Part shown: piece after piece, positions 10,620-22,070 of the stretch
How the letters are laid out: every line of letters begins with the position of its first letter
How positions within the stretch are numbered: position 1 is the first letter of the stretch
From: Odontocerum albicorne
Lineage: Eukaryota > Arthropoda > Insecta > Trichoptera > Odontoceridae
Direction: 5' to 3'
Length of the DNA stretch: 64,000 nucleotides
Assembly (NCBI GenBank): GCA_949825065.1
Contig: OX463859.1
Location: forward strand, 17,813,220 to 17,877,219
Position numbers and translations under genes: made by a program
The notes under the pieces: generated by a model
The model's input: the letters and a program-made list of their open reading frames with translations, nothing else
What the model was told of the DNA's origin: nothing
The model's database searches: none

Positions 10620-10935
10620 GACATGATTTTACTAACACAATCGCTAACTACATCGTCGCTATACGCATACTATTTATTGTGCCGCACTTTTTCCTCTGCG
10701 GTAGCAAAAATGCACCAAACAGCGAAAAAACTATTTATTTTATTTCATCTTCAAAATGACGTCAAAAAAATCGCTCAAGCATTTTAAATAAACGATGGCT
10801 AAAAATGCGCTTATCTATTACATTTTATTATAATAGACATTCAGCAAGTTTGAAATAAAGTTGGTTGCGAAAGTTTTGTCCAAATAACATTACCCGAGGA
10901 AAAATAAACTACTTTCCGTACTTCCCAACAGCTTT
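10620..10935 (+). repeat. Repeat family X, copy 1
   Basis: 'aaaaatgcgcttatctatta', 'cattcagcaagtttgaaata' and 'aagttttgtccaaataacat' recur in the same order at 14690-15000, 17330-17850 and, reversed, 39010-39340. No ORF is recognisable, so the class is unknown. It begins about 200 bp after a mariner copy. Confidence 0.55.
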
Positions 10936-10974
10936 AGACGTCCTCATTTGATATTAAGTGTGATCCTTTAATCA

Positions 10975-11575
10975 TTCGAAAGTAGTCAAATGCACTAGAA
11001 AAATCCTCTGATCATTCGAAAAAATATGGTCAAAGATACTTGAAAAATCATCTAATCGTTTGAAAGAATATGATCAAAGGCACTTGAGAAATCATCTAAT
11101 CATTTGAAAGAATATGATCAAAGGCACTTGAGAAATCATCTAATCATTTGAAAGAATATGGTCAAAGGCACTTGAGAAATCATCTAATCATTTGAAAGAA
11201 TATGATCAAAGGCACTTGAGAAATCATCTAATCATTTGAAAGAATAAAGTATGATCAAAGGCACTTGAGAAATCATCTAATCATTTGAAAGAATATGCTC
11301 AAAGGCACTTGAGAAATCATCTAATCATTTGAAAGAATATGATCAAAGGCACTTGAGAAATCATCTAATCATTTGAAAGAATATGATCAAAGGCGCTCGA
11401 AAAATCATCTGTAATTTGAAAGAATATGAACATAGGCACTTGAAAAATCCTTTTATCATTCGAAAGAATATGTATGGTCAAAGGCACTTGAAAAATCCTC
11501 TAATCATTTGAAAGAATAAGGCACTTGAAAAATTATATAATCATTTGAAAAAATATGGTCAAATGCACTTGAATG
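10975..11575. repeat. 44-bp tandem minisatellite
   Basis: About 13 units of 'ggcacttgagaaatcatcta' + 'atcatttgaaagaatatgat' + 'caaa' in direct array. The central units (11060-11390) are nearly identical; the edges are more diverged, with small indels ('ataaagtatgatc', 'atatgtatggtc'). No long ORF. Confidence 0.93.
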
Positions 11576-11579
11576 GCAA

Positions 11580-12025
11580 TAATAAATTTCACGTCAATAT
11601 CTTACAAAAAAAATATTTTCAATATGCAGTACACTTCGTGTTATGCAAATAACACTCGCATTGTTTTGATTTCGGGGTTATCTAATGGCTCAGAAATATA
11701 TAAATTTCTTAAAATATTTTATATTTACAAATCGATAACACATAGTTATTTTATTTATATAATCTGTGTCATTAAAATTAATTGTAGTCATTTATTAAAT
11801 GTGGCACATACTCGTATCTCATTATAATACTCGGAAAAGGCCGTAATCTGAACGATTCGAAGTATCCTAGTAGGAGACTCCTACAAAAATTAGGATAGAT
11901 ATTAGAATTATTGTTGAGAGGCGTTCAATCTTTCTGCCCCTTAATACGAGTATAACTCAATAAATAAAAATTCAAATGTCAAAATTTATAAAGTAATTTT
12001 TCGAGCTATGAGGGTAGAAAAAACG
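11580..12025. other. AT-rich sequence
   Basis: The 84-codon frame at 11573-11827 is K/I/Y/N-rich as expected for random AT-rich DNA. Nothing else was recognised. Confidence 0.4.
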
Positions 12026-12029
12026 TCAA

Positions 12030-12310
12030 TTACTTTATCGAAATCAAAAGTACATATACATGTAGATAATAGTCATACGTCATAATCTCGCTTAGTTAAG
12101 TTTTGATTATTTTTAATTTAAAAATGATGCTGTTGTCACGGGCATTGAAAATAATATATTGATTGAAATATCAATATTGGGATATGATTTTTTATTTATG
12201 TTACGCTATCCACCTTTTTTGCCTACCGATTTTGGCGCCCTTCTGATGTCGCGCCTGGAATCAGTGTCCCGGTTGCTCTATAGTTATAACGGCTCTGATG
12301 ATAGGGTGAA
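12030..12310 (+). repeat. Unclassified repeat, copy 1
   Basis: 'gatgctgttgtcacgggcat', 'atatcaatattgggatatga' and 'cgattttggcgcccttctga' recur in part at 18400-18480 and 19260-19370 ('cgattttggcgcctttcaag', 'ccagcgcctcggttgcccc'). The palindromic mariner begins at its right edge. Class unknown. Confidence 0.45.
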
Positions 12311-12492
12311 CTCTGTTATTGGGTGTTAACATAAGTTGTGTCCGTTTTTTTTCAAATTTAAAATTGAGCACCAAAAGTAAAACAAAATGGTAAAGGTTAT
12401 ACGTCATTCGAAAGAAAATATTCTGCTCTACAAGATATTGTGTTTGCTTTTACGTTACGTATATTATTTTATTTGATTACAAGCCTTCAAAA

Positions 12493-12895
12493 TGGAATGT
12501 CAAGTAGACGAAAGTGAGCATTTTCGACACCTCCTTCTGTTCGCGTTAAATCGAGGGAATAAAGCTGCCAAAGCTGCTCGCGATATTTGCGAAGTGTATA
12601 GTACAGTGAAGATGCTATGAATGAAAAGACAACTCGTTGATGGTTTTTGCGTTTCAAAGACGGTAATTTTGACCTGAAAGACATGGAGTGTTCCGGACGA
12701 CCAGTGGACTTTGATGAGGACCGCTTAAACCATATTATTCATGAAGATCCCCTTCAAACCACCGTAGAATTGGCTGATCAGATGAATTGTAGGCATATGA
12801 CTGTATACAGCCATCTAAATCAATAGGAAAAGTTCAGAAGTTCGGCGCTTGGGTTCCACATGTTTTGAGTGAAAACAACAAAAATCAACGTTCGA
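12493..12895 (+). pseudogene. Mariner transposase N-terminal half, left arm
   Basis: It starts at the ATG of MECQVDESEHFRHLLLF and continues NRGNKAAKAARDICEVY, the first helix-turn-helix block of Mos1/SETMAR-like mariner transposases. A frameshift follows (stop near 12619). The frame then resumes as WFLRFKDGNFDLKDMECSG, then RPVDFDEDRLNHII and VELADQMNCRHMTVYSHLNQ with a stop, and finally GAWVPHVLSENNKNQR in another frame. The last block is the conserved 'WVPH-L' region that precedes the catalytic domain. The element then switches to the inverted right arm. It is clearly dead. Confidence 0.85.
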
Positions 12896-13145
12896 CAATT
12901 TCTGCTGGTTTGTCAATAGTTCCAGCCAATTCTACGATGGTTTGAAGGGCTCGCTCCATATCTTTCAGGTCGAAATTACCGTCTTTGAAACGCAAAAACC
13001 ATCGATGAGCTGTCCTTTCATTCATAGCATCTTCACCGTACACTTTGCAAATATCGCGAGCAGCTTTGGCAGCTTTATTGCCTGGATTGAACGTGAACAG
13101 AAGGAGGTGTCGAAAATGCTCACTTTCGTCTACTTGGCATTCCAT
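12885..13145 (-). pseudogene. Mariner transposase N-terminus, right arm
   Basis: This is the mirror copy, with 86 open codons from MECQVDESEHFRHLLLF through NPGNKAAKAARDICKVYGED and RTAHRWFLRFKDGNFDLKDM. After DLKDMER it jumps to TIVELAGTIDKPAEIVER, so the segment present in the left arm between 'DMECSGRP' and 'TTVELADQ' is missing. The reading frame is better preserved than in the left arm, which has one frameshift in the matching region. It holds only the DNA-binding portion; no catalytic residues are present. Confidence 0.85.
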
Positions 13146-13984
13146 TTTGAAAGCTTGTAATCAAATAAAATAATATATGTAACATAAAAGCAAACACAAT
13201 ATCTTGTAGAGCAGAAAATTTTCTTTTGAATGTAGTATTGTTTTACTTTTGGTGCTCATTTTTAAATTTGAAAAAAAAACGGACACAATTTATGTTAACA
13301 CCTAATATTTGCTACTAGAAACACCGGGACACGAATATGAATAATTAAGTATTGGAAGAACACATGAATATAATAGATCTTTATTTGTCTATGGTAATTC
13401 GAAGACCTTAAGAATGTACCGCTTGGGCTGCATTTGATACGCTACCCTCATCACTGGACACTGGCGTATACTCCTTCATATATATGAGTTCACGGTCATT
13501 ATTCAAAGAGAGAGAGATACGCTACCCTTCGTTCTTTAGCAATTATTAGTATGCATATTTTATCTCACGTGTTACATTAGATTTTTTAAAACTATTTCAT
13601 CACGTTCGTAAACTTGACCTTAATTGCATAATGAATTATCGTTTTTTTATATAATCAGTTCAATCGATTAAGTTAATATTTGAATAACTGATATCAGCGA
13701 TATTATATTAAAATCGCGCCATTTTCCAAATCTTAAATGATAATCAAATTGAAATGCGTAATTTTGAAAAAAAATCAGTTGAATTGATAACAAAAATATA
13801 AAAAAGATTATGTTATATCACTCCTAAAATCATACTTCTTAGTATAACTACATTATTATTTTTTTATCGGTCTTTAAACTTTAAGTGTTCATGGCAATGA
13901 AAAAATTAGGGTTGCCCTATTTTTTAGCAATATCTAATAGAGATTTATATTTGAAATTCAAAATCTGCCAAGACATAGTCCACA

Positions 13985-14460
13985 TAAATATATTTGTACC
14001 AACTTTGATAGTTGGGAGTGAAATGTAGACTTGGAACACTTAGAAGAATAAGTACATAGGTTGAAAACGTATGACAGTATACGAAGTGAAGTGATGAGTA
14101 GAAACAAGTGTGAACTGAAGGTTGATGTATTGAGCAAGATGAAGAAGAGCACTTTGGGATAGTTTGGTCACGTGGAACCAATGTATGAAGAAAGACTAGC
14201 AAAACAAATGTGCATTGCAAATGTGAGTGGAAGGCGTGGTAGAGAAGACCAAGGAAAGTATGGTTATTTCAAAACAAGTAATTAAGTGTGGGATATTTTA
14301 AAACATGGGAATGTAAAAAGTGAGTGAAATCGTATGATATATATGAGAAGGTGTATGGATGTAAAGGAGGCGAAATATGTATCTCGCGATAAGAATGTCT
14401 GTCACTCTCTCTTTTCTGCCTGCCCCGATAAGGAGATGGCGTGATGGTGTACGTATGTAT
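13985..14460 (+). repeat. RTE-like LINE 3' fragment
   Basis: The copy starts in the YGSETW region ('tgggagtgaaatgtagactt'). It passes through coding for 'VLSKMKKSTLG-FGHVE' and ends with 'ctgcctgccccgataaggag' and a 'gtatgtatg' tail near 14460. Multiple stops are present. Confidence 0.75.
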
Positions 14461-14689
14461 GAAATTTGAATATCATTAATTAAGAATTTTAAAATTAGTT
14501 AAGTTTCAATAATATTGGGATGTATGGAAAGTAATTGAGTTATTTTTGGTCGAATTTTGATGCAAAATAACACCAAAACCTCGTGGACAAAATTGCAATG
14601 ACCACAGCAATCTCTCGTTTCATAAAACTCTCGATCAAAGCTTTAATTTACGCGTCATCGTCGGTAATCTACTTTCCAGTTATATTACC

Positions 14690-15000
14690 GTTACTGATAT
14701 TTTTAAGCCACATTTGACACACAGACACTGATCGCTTACTGCATCGTCGCCATAAATTGTATTTTTTTATGACCCACTTTTTTCTTTGCGTTATAAAATA
14801 TGTGTAAGCATCAAACTTATTTTGTTCCATATTCAGAAAAACGCGCTCAAGAAATATGAGTTAACAATATCCGAAAAATGCGCTTAACTATTACGTTTCA
14901 TAAAAACATATATTTTGGAATGAAGTTAGTTATAAAAAAATGTCCTAATAACTATCAGATAAATACGAAACTACTCTCCTGACATCCTATTACACATATG
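14690..15000 (+). repeat. Repeat family X, copy 2
   Basis: 'aaaaatgcgcttaactatta', then 'atgaagttagttataaaaaa' and 'tgtcctaataactatcagat' match copy 1 collinearly. Confidence 0.55.
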
Positions 15001-15009
15001 CATAAAATA

Positions 15010-16190
15010 TATTTTATGCCTAATTTTTATTACTTGGAAACTTTAAAGTTGAAACCACTTATAGTAAAAAATAAAATAAACAGTGCAGTATTATATTTAC
15101 AAATAGATAATTATTATTTAAAAAAAACGTGTAAATTTGCCGATATTATATTTTTGACTTTTTGGAAGTGTGTTAATATTTACTTAATCTGATAAAAATA
15201 ATCAATTACAATCTGATAAAAAAAATTGATTGCACTTTAAAAACGATTTTATTTTTTAAGATTCCAAGTTAAGTATTACTGCAGCTACTACTTGAATTAC
15301 TAATAACCATAAAAAGACCATAAGATAACCATAAAAAATCAGTGGTGTCAGTCTAGTCAAGAGACGATAGCCGACGCCGAGGTTATTGCAACGTCTACGC
15401 ATGCAATTGTAGTGCTGCCGACGTGTATTATGACGTGCCTACTTCACCAGTTTGTACCGAAGGCTCGAGTAATGGAGACAACTCCAATATTTTAAAATGT
15501 TTTTCGAAGTTGTTGTCTTAGGTCATGGGTGGACAATTTTTTAGACCATGTGTATTGGATGAAGGCTCGCGGGCCACTCTTGTATTCTTTAGATGACATA
15601 AGGACCAACCAATTCGTACATTGATTTTTTTAAATATAAATCATGTTGACAATATATGAGTGTCATTTTACATAAACACCTAAATAAATTACATATATGA
15701 GTATTATATTATTTATAGTTAAGGCATTAACATTGTGGAGGTTTAAAGATATTGTAATTTGTTTTATCAAATACTGTTTACTAGTTGCAACCCGTGAAAT
15801 ATTCACGGAAGTAAAACAAATTCTACATTTATGAAAATATATATTCATAAATGTAAAATTTGTTTATATATATCATTTATTATACATCGTCCCCTTTTAC
15901 ACCGATTCAAAAATTGTTAGCTAGGTATTTAAAATTCGTTCAGTATAGTTTCGACGGACCCACCGAGATTCAAATTTCAAATTACTTTCGAAGAGAATCC
16001 AAGTATTCCTCTCTCGCTCTCTTGTATTCAAAATTCAATTCTCGTATTCTTTCTTTGGCGACAACCGTTGTACGGGCTTCGGCCTATTTATATTATGATT
16101 TCACTTTTTATAACGGTATAACCCTACCGGTTTCTAGGCGTTTGCTCGAATAATTCCACTTTACAACGACGAACCTTCGTACGCCGGTGT
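15010..16190. other. Unassigned, AT-rich
   Basis: Contains the possible hAT remnant (15525) and a slightly GC-richer patch at 15355-15480. No gene was recognised. Confidence 0.4.
15525..15610. repeat. Possible hAT-type remnant
   Basis: 'catgggtggacaatttttta' and 'gctcgcgggccactcttgta' resemble the interior end of hAT-like elements. Both termini are unresolved. Confidence 0.3.
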
Positions 16191-16194
16191 TTCC

Positions 16195-16425
16195 ATTATA
16201 CTTTCGTTGTATAAAGTACAACCTAGCTGACTTATTGTCACTAGGCGATCTCTTTCAAACAACCAGAAAGATATTTAAAAAGCCTTAAGTGAAAAATCTA
16301 GCCTTTTGTTAATAAATAGATAATTATTTTTGAAAAAATCCGAGTTTCAACCAGAGTCGAGTCCGCAGCCCCCGGGTGGGTAAACAGGTGACTTACCACC
16401 TAAGCCATACAGGTTCTAAATCCAA
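16195..16425 (-). repeat. SINE-A copy
   Basis: Reversed tail 'cgttgtataaagtacaacct' and 'ctctttcaaacaaccagaa', body 'gccttaagtgaaaaatctag', and head with the reversed A-box region 'ccacctaagcca' near 16398. It is essentially full length. Confidence 0.75.
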
Positions 16426-16849
16426 AGGTTCAATCTAGCATGAATCTGGAGACAGTGTTATATCCCGATGTCATGCTCGTCAACATTTCTACATCACTTG
16501 TCGGATATTTACAAATTGATTAATCGTGTTGCGTTCCTACTCGTGAAACTAGCCTAGTTTAGTATTCTTTTTCTACAAAGTTGCATGTTATCGTGATGTG
16601 AATGAATATATTAAATGTTATAATAGTACCTTGTTCATAAATATTTATATAATTTACTATTGTAAAACCTGTCTGGCAAATTCCTTAGCTTTAAACAAAA
16701 AATAATGTAAATAAATCAACATTTCATTATCATATAAAGTAAGAACAGTCTCCTGCTTAATTAATTTGTTGTCTGGAAAGTAGTACCGTATTTCTCGGAT
16801 ATATGTCGTAAGTACAACATTTTCATCGCTAACCACATTCCAAACATAT

Positions 16850-17330
16850 TAAATGTGTATTATTGTTGAAGATAATAATAAAGCGCAATTTTCGGCCTTT
16901 GAACAGAATTGCTTGAACAGATTTTTCGGCGTCATATTGAAGATGAAACAAAATGTTGTTTTTTTTTTCGTTGCTTGGTGCCTTTTTACCTACCACACAT
17001 GGCAAAATCGACAGAAATTAAAAAAATATATACTCGTATGTACAGTGTATTCATATGACAACAATCCACTACACGATCGTAGTGTCAAATGTGAAAAACT
17101 TAAATAGTGATACAACACTCGAAGAGGGGGACCGGTTTGGAAGACCGTCGACCAGTGATGACAATCAGATCAAGGCTTTAATGAAGAATAACCAGTGTTT
17201 TACGACTCAAGAGATTGCTGTGAAATTCTGAAATTATCTAAAAAATCACCGTCCACGAGAATTTGGTACAATTTTACGTTAGCATTTGACCTAAAAATGT
17301 GAAATTATTTTTCGAACAACGCAATACATC
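16850..17330 (+). pseudogene. Highly decayed mariner transposase fragment
   Basis: Around 17105-17290 the + strand reads NSDTTLEEGDRFGRPSTSDD, then NQIKALMKNNQCFTTQEIAV and, past a stop, NYLKNHRP. This matches the mariner linker pattern 'GRPSTSDDNQIKALIENNP-YTTREIAE'. The sequence before it (16850-17100) may be the decayed N-terminus but is not convincing. No catalytic block was found. The fragment is followed by repeat family X (17330 onward). Confidence 0.6.
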
Positions 17331-17850
17331 AAGTGAAGGCTATGAAAATGCACTAAACTATTACATTTCATAATAATACAGGGTGTCCCATAAATAGTGA
17401 ATCATACTTAGGGCGATGATAGATTGGGTCAAGATCTCCCAGAATATCAAAACTTGACCTCGGTAAAAACCTTACCGTTTTTAAATTATTCGGACTAACT
17501 CAAAGGCATTTCACATTAAAAAAAAATTACAAAAATGGTAATTTGTACACAACGCAGCAAAAAATCTGATGCAAGGTAGGGATTTTATAAAATTTTACAA
17601 GTCCGAATAACTTAAAAACGTTAAGGTTTTTACCGAGGTCAAGTTTTGATATTCTGGTAGGTCTTGACCCAATCTACCATCGCCCTAAGTATGATTCACT
17701 ATTTATGGGACATCTGTATATACATTCAGCACTCATAAAATGAAGTTAATATTGGAATTTTGTCCTAACGACATCTATCTGAGAAATATGAAACTGCTTT
17801 TCGGACAGCATGTAATTTTTTTTAAATTATCAAACTTTTACATAATTTAA
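17330..17850 (+). repeat. Repeat family X, copy 3, split by a MITE
   Basis: 'aaaatgcactaaactattac' precedes the MITE at 17379 and 'cattcagcactcataaaatg', 'ttttgtcctaacgacatcta' follow it. In copies 1 and 2 these parts are adjacent. Confidence 0.6.
17379..17716. mobile_element. Tc1/mariner-type foldback MITE with TA duplication
   Basis: The 338-bp element starts 'cagggtgtcccataaatagt' and ends with the near-perfect complement ('ctatttatgggacatctg'). TA lies on each side (17377-17378 and 17717-17718). The arms extend over 100 bp inward: 'cgatgatagattgggtcaag' pairs with 'cttgacccaatctaccatcg', and 'acttgacctcggtaaaaacc' with 'ggtttttaccgaggtcaagt'. No coding capacity. It interrupts a copy of repeat family X. 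Confidence 0.85.
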
Positions 17851-19250
17851 CTGGATCTTCGTAATCTAAATTTTCGTAATCATGTAAAAAATTAATGATT
17901 AATAAATAATAATTCTTGTATACTCAATTCCATTACATAATCACAGCATTGTATTGTTGCTCTTAATATCCTTGTATTGATCGAATTATGATTTAAGTCG
18001 TTAATCTTGAAAAAGATTTGAACAATAAAATGTTATGTTATTTCGATTTACTCCTAAGCCGCCGGGACGGGGTACATTGGCGCCTATGTCTTTCAAAAAG
18101 TCGCCCCACAGTAAAAGGGCATTATGTGAATAGAGAAAGTTGCTGTAATATTTACAATTTCGTGAACGGGTAAAGTTGCTTTAATATTCATTAAAAGTAA
18201 AAATCGAGGACACGCAGTCACTTGACCCCACAATATAAATCAACGGAAAAAAATAACATGTCAAAAATTTAAGAGCTACAAAATCATCAATACATTTATC
18301 GTAATATATTTTGTTTGAAATTAAATAGAAAAGCTTTATCTCAAAATCTTTCTTCCAATACTAGATCTCAAATATGTTTTGGTTTTTTTAATTAACTTTA
18401 ACTTATTTTATGTGATGCTATGGTTACGGGCATGGACAAAACTATACGGGCTGATATGTCAATATTGGAATTTGATTTTAGATCGATTTCGATAGAAGTA
18501 TTTCTATCGTAAAGGGTCTCATGTCGAAATTTTTGCAAAATTTCAATGCGCTTTCTTCGACCATTTATGTATTCATTTATTTTCTTAATACATGCATAGC
18601 CCAATTATGCATGTATTAAGGGACACTGAGGCTAGTCACCTTTAAATACTATATATTGAAAAATACAAAAATTGTTAACATTTCAAAAAAAATTATATAT
18701 ATGCATACATACATACACATATATTCTAAGTCACTTAAATACGCTGATGAGTGCTTTCTAACACGCCCAATCTTTTATATATTTTTTTCTTTTGTTTTTG
18801 GTAATGTGATATGAAATATGTCGATATCCGAAGCAGTACCATTCAAAAGAGTTAAGCCCTTCCAACAGGAACAGCAACTGGAAGACCCGTTCTTGCGTAT
18901 GTGATTGAGAACATTTCTTGCCGGCGCAGTGTAATTGTTAGGAACATTTAACGCTAATCTTTGTAGTAATGCTGGATAGATCGCAACTCTTCGAACGAAC
19001 CTGACAACGTATACCAGGAGACGCAGATCTCTTCGACCAGAAGACTCCGAAACCGCCTCTCACTAAAAAGTCTATCTTTATATTTGTTTATTCCCCGCGT
19101 ATAGTGAAATGTTTTCAGTAGAATGATGCAATTTGTTGGAGAGAAATTATTACAGAATACCATATAACAGGAAATATCCTTTTATTGCACACACGACGAA
19201 ATCTACCTGATTCTTGTGGCCAATATCGGAAGAGCTTTTTAAAATGATTT
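17850..19250. other. Unassigned sequence
   Basis: Contains a short copy of the 12030 repeat. The rest is AT-rich, with small GC spots near 18060 and 18900-19080 that have no coding pattern. Confidence 0.4.
18395..18490 (+). repeat. Unclassified repeat, copy 2 (first part)
   Basis: 'gatgctatggttacgggcat' and 'atatgtcaatattggaattt' match 12125-12190. Confidence 0.4.
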
Positions 19251-19254
19251 TACG

Positions 19255-19375
19255 CTATTTTCTATTTTATTTTCCCCGCCGATTTTGGCGCCTTTCAAGT
19301 ATCACACCTGGGGCCAGCGCCTCGGTTGCCCCATCCTTCTCCAAGCTCTGCCCGTATGAAGTGGCATTTTGTTAG
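19255..19375 (+). repeat. Unclassified repeat, copy 3 (second part)
   Basis: 'ccgattttggcgcctttcaa' and 'gcgcctcggttgccccatcc' match 12225-12300. A 33-bp string 'ggttatcatcaattaagtgc...' is directly duplicated just downstream at about 19424-19485. Confidence 0.4.
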
Positions 19376-19714
19376 ATTACACTTCTGTTCTTTTATTATC
19401 TATTTGAGATTTTGGTCCACATTGGTTATCATCAATTAAGTGCGTGTGTTCAGTGATTGGTTATCATCAATTAAGTGCGTGTGTTCTCATTATCGTCCAA
19501 TTATCGTTTGTATTTTTTTTCGTGTCATTGCCAACCTACGTGATTTAGTTGGTATGACGCCCGTCTTCCAGCCAAGGGGCTACGGGCTCAATACTCGTTG
19601 CAACCTAACATAAATAATTGAACGATATTGATTTTTTTGTATTTATTTAGTAAGCTTATATTTATACAATTATATAGATATTAATCCAAAAGTAAATACA
19701 CAATAAATAGTGTG

Positions 19715-20190
19715 GTTATGCCACGTTGACGTATGGAAGTTAAGCTGGGAATTGTCAGAATAAAAGTGAGGTGAAATAGTGTGGGGATGTGTGCTTTAAA
19801 AAAAATATGGAGTGGAAATGTATAAAAGAAAGCGGAATGAAGACATCAGAAATGAATGCGTGGATAAAATTGATGTAAGGAAAATATTACAACAACAATA
19901 TAGAAGAAGACGAAGAAAGGAGCATTAAGATGTTTGGGTTGTGTGGAGACAATGAACAACGAAAGAATAACTAAACGAGTATATAAGTCAAAGGTGCAAG
20001 GTGTGTTTGAAAGATGTGAAACTAGTAAAACGGAGCTGCATCAGGTAGACCAGCGTTTGAGAGAAGATAAAGTGAAAATTACGAAAAATAGAATATTGTG
20101 CACGACGGGAAAGTGAAAATTATGTGCTTGGATGGAAAAATATGGAGATCTGTTTTCTCTGCCTATCCCGCAAGGAACATAGCGTGATGA
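19715..20190 (+). repeat. RTE-like LINE 3' fragment
   Basis: 'acgtatggaagttaagctgg' marks the YGSETW region. 'aagatgtttgggttgtgtgg' encodes the 'RCLGCVE-MNNERITKRVYKSK' stretch and 'ctctgcctatcccgcaagg' is the 3' end. It is decayed but collinear with the other copies. Confidence 0.75.
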
Positions 20191-20444
20191 TTGTATCTTA
20201 AATTGTTAAATATGATGTAGAAAATGTTATAGTATAAATGATACAGAAAATTGCAACCAATGACAGGTTTACTATTAATACATGATGTTTATAAAGTCAC
20301 ACATAAAAAAATCGAAGAAAACACGTATCTATTATGTACGTGTTTTATTTTCATTTTTCGTTCATTATTATGAACAATTAACAAATTAAAAAATAATGTT
20401 CAACGAGAGCACCAAATAATGGATTTTCAAAGTCTGTCATGATT

Positions 20445-20665
20445 ATTATCGTCGTCGTTGCTGGGCCTCGTAGTCGAGGATCCACTCGCCATTCAAACGA
20501 CAATTTAGTTGCGATGGAAAGGACGTGGAGTATTTTATTTCTTTATTTTATTTTCCTCTTTCAAGTGTGCCGTAGCAAACTCACCGACCAGACCACTGTA
20601 CTGAATCCGATGATACACCGAATCGAGATGATCGGAGCACACCGGCATGTTTTATCTCTTTTATA
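20445..20665 (-). repeat. SINE-B body
   Basis: Reversed body 'tcgttgctgggcctcgtagt', 'caaactcaccgaccagacca', 'gatcggagcacaccggcatg'. The head is absent. Confidence 0.7.
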
Positions 20666-21309
20666 AAATTTACTTATTTCATCCCGGTAAAAACAACTTC
20701 TTTACTTTATTCTGTAAATAGTTAGTCATTTGTGAATTCATACAATGCCCATACTGATTGTCCAATATGTGTAGCCTTGTTATATCATACATGCGTTGTA
20801 TAAAGAACGTGTAGCCTGACGGGTTAAATTAGTTTTTCTATTATTGTATATAATGTTGGAAGGTTGATATTTTTTTTACAAAGTAACAGAAAAGTGGTTT
20901 TTCGTTAGGTAAGTGACTATGTCGTATTTGCAGTGTAGAGTACAAACAGATCTATGAGGTCGGGTAAGGATTTTTCTACCGTTATATAGACTCAAAATAT
21001 TATATAACTTGACAATCTTATATAATTTTGTAAGGTCAATAATTGTTCTGCTTTCTGATAAAGTTATTAAACTCAGTAAGTACTTCATGTTGTCTGTAGT
21101 CCCCTTTAACTCTTAAAATTTATCTTTTTTTAAAGGGTAATATGAAAAGAAGAAAATTAATATTAAAACACAAATTCAAGAACCGCTATTAATTATGCTT
21201 GTCCATTGAAACGACATATAACACATGCTCTACTATGAATTATTTATTATCACTTGTGCATCTTGCCACGTATTGTTTTACCATCGAAGGTTACACAGAA
21301 CATTGACAA

Positions 21310-21375
21310 TCTCCGTGGTCTACTTGATAAGACGTTTGTCGTATATCCGGCGGTTTCGGGTTACCGATAAAAAAT
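21310..21375 (+). repeat. tRNA-like SINE head
   Basis: 'ctccgtggtctacttgataa' resembles the SINE-A head at 60573. The B-box position is 'ggtttcgggttaccg', poorly preserved, followed by an A-rich linker as in SINE-A. Confidence 0.5.
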
Positions 21376-21559
21376 AAAAAGTACCCAGCATGCTGAACGA
21401 TTTTTTGACAACGATATTGTTATATAATAGATTTATATTTGAAAACGAATTTTCATTTCAAGTTCAAATATATATTTGTAATAAAGCGAACAACGTGCTT
21501 GGGTTTGTGATCCATACCACCAAACTATTTACAGACACCTTTATCCTCAGAATGTTGTA

Positions 21560-22070
21560 TGATTCTCTTATCAGGAATCATTAAGTATTTTGTTCTTAAA
21601 TGTGGACACCAGCAGGGGCTACTTAGGTACTATTTTATGCTAGTCAGAGTTCAGAAAAGATTCCTACGCTATCTCCACACGAGAGAGTATGAATGCTATC
21701 CCTGGCTCTATTTTAGTTTATTTGTACTAAAAGTGCTATGTTATAGAACACTTAAGAGTGGAAGATCTTTACGATTGGCACGTTTTTGTTCAAGAGTTAT
21801 CTGATAAACCCAGCCGTCCTGGATAATTTTGGTTTTTATACTCTGGACAATTGTTTGAGGCAACGCACTAGCAGATCGTTCTATCTGCCTCTATGCGGAA
21901 CTAACCTGCATTTGGAAATGCCAGTAGGTAGAGCAGTCACATTTTTCAATCGCGTGTCCCCTCAGATAGACGTTTTTCACGTGTCTCTAAACTCCTTCCA
22001 ATAACTCCTTGAGGAGAGTTAGCTGTCTAAACGGCGCTATATAAATAGTCATTTTATTATTATCATAAAG
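21560..22070 (+). pseudogene. Jockey/CR1-like LINE, ORF2 C-terminus and 3' tail
   Basis: Two overlapping frames with a shift near 21800 read YFMLVRVQKRFLRYLHTREY, VLCYRTLKSGRSLRLARFCS, then NPAVLDNFGFYTLDNCLRQR and VGRAVTFFNRVSPQIDVFHV. 'RVQKRFLRYL' and the closing 'FN-V-P-IDVFH-SL--F' are typical of the C-terminus of Jockey-like ORF2. The 3' UTR 'ccttgaggagagttagctgt' and 'acggcgctatataaatagtc' ends in a TTTATTATTAT tail. The same tail occurs at 2876, 26725, 29803 and 30825. Confidence 0.85.

Larger units (their letters stand above)
12319..13305. mobile_element. Palindromic (foldback) mariner element
   Basis: Both ends carry the same mariner 5' region facing inward: 'ttgggtgttaacataag' on the left and its reverse complement on the right, with TA at 12317-12318 and 13306-13307. 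Each arm holds the UTR (with 'gagcaccaaaagtaaaac' and 'atcttgtagagcag') and the transposase start MECQVDESEHFRHLLLF. The left arm reads rightward to about 12895, the right arm leftward from 13145. The right arm is shorter inside. No catalytic D34D region is present in either arm, so the locus is non-autonomous. Mariner 5' ends facing each other suggest an inverted duplication with loss of the 3' half. Confidence 0.88.
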
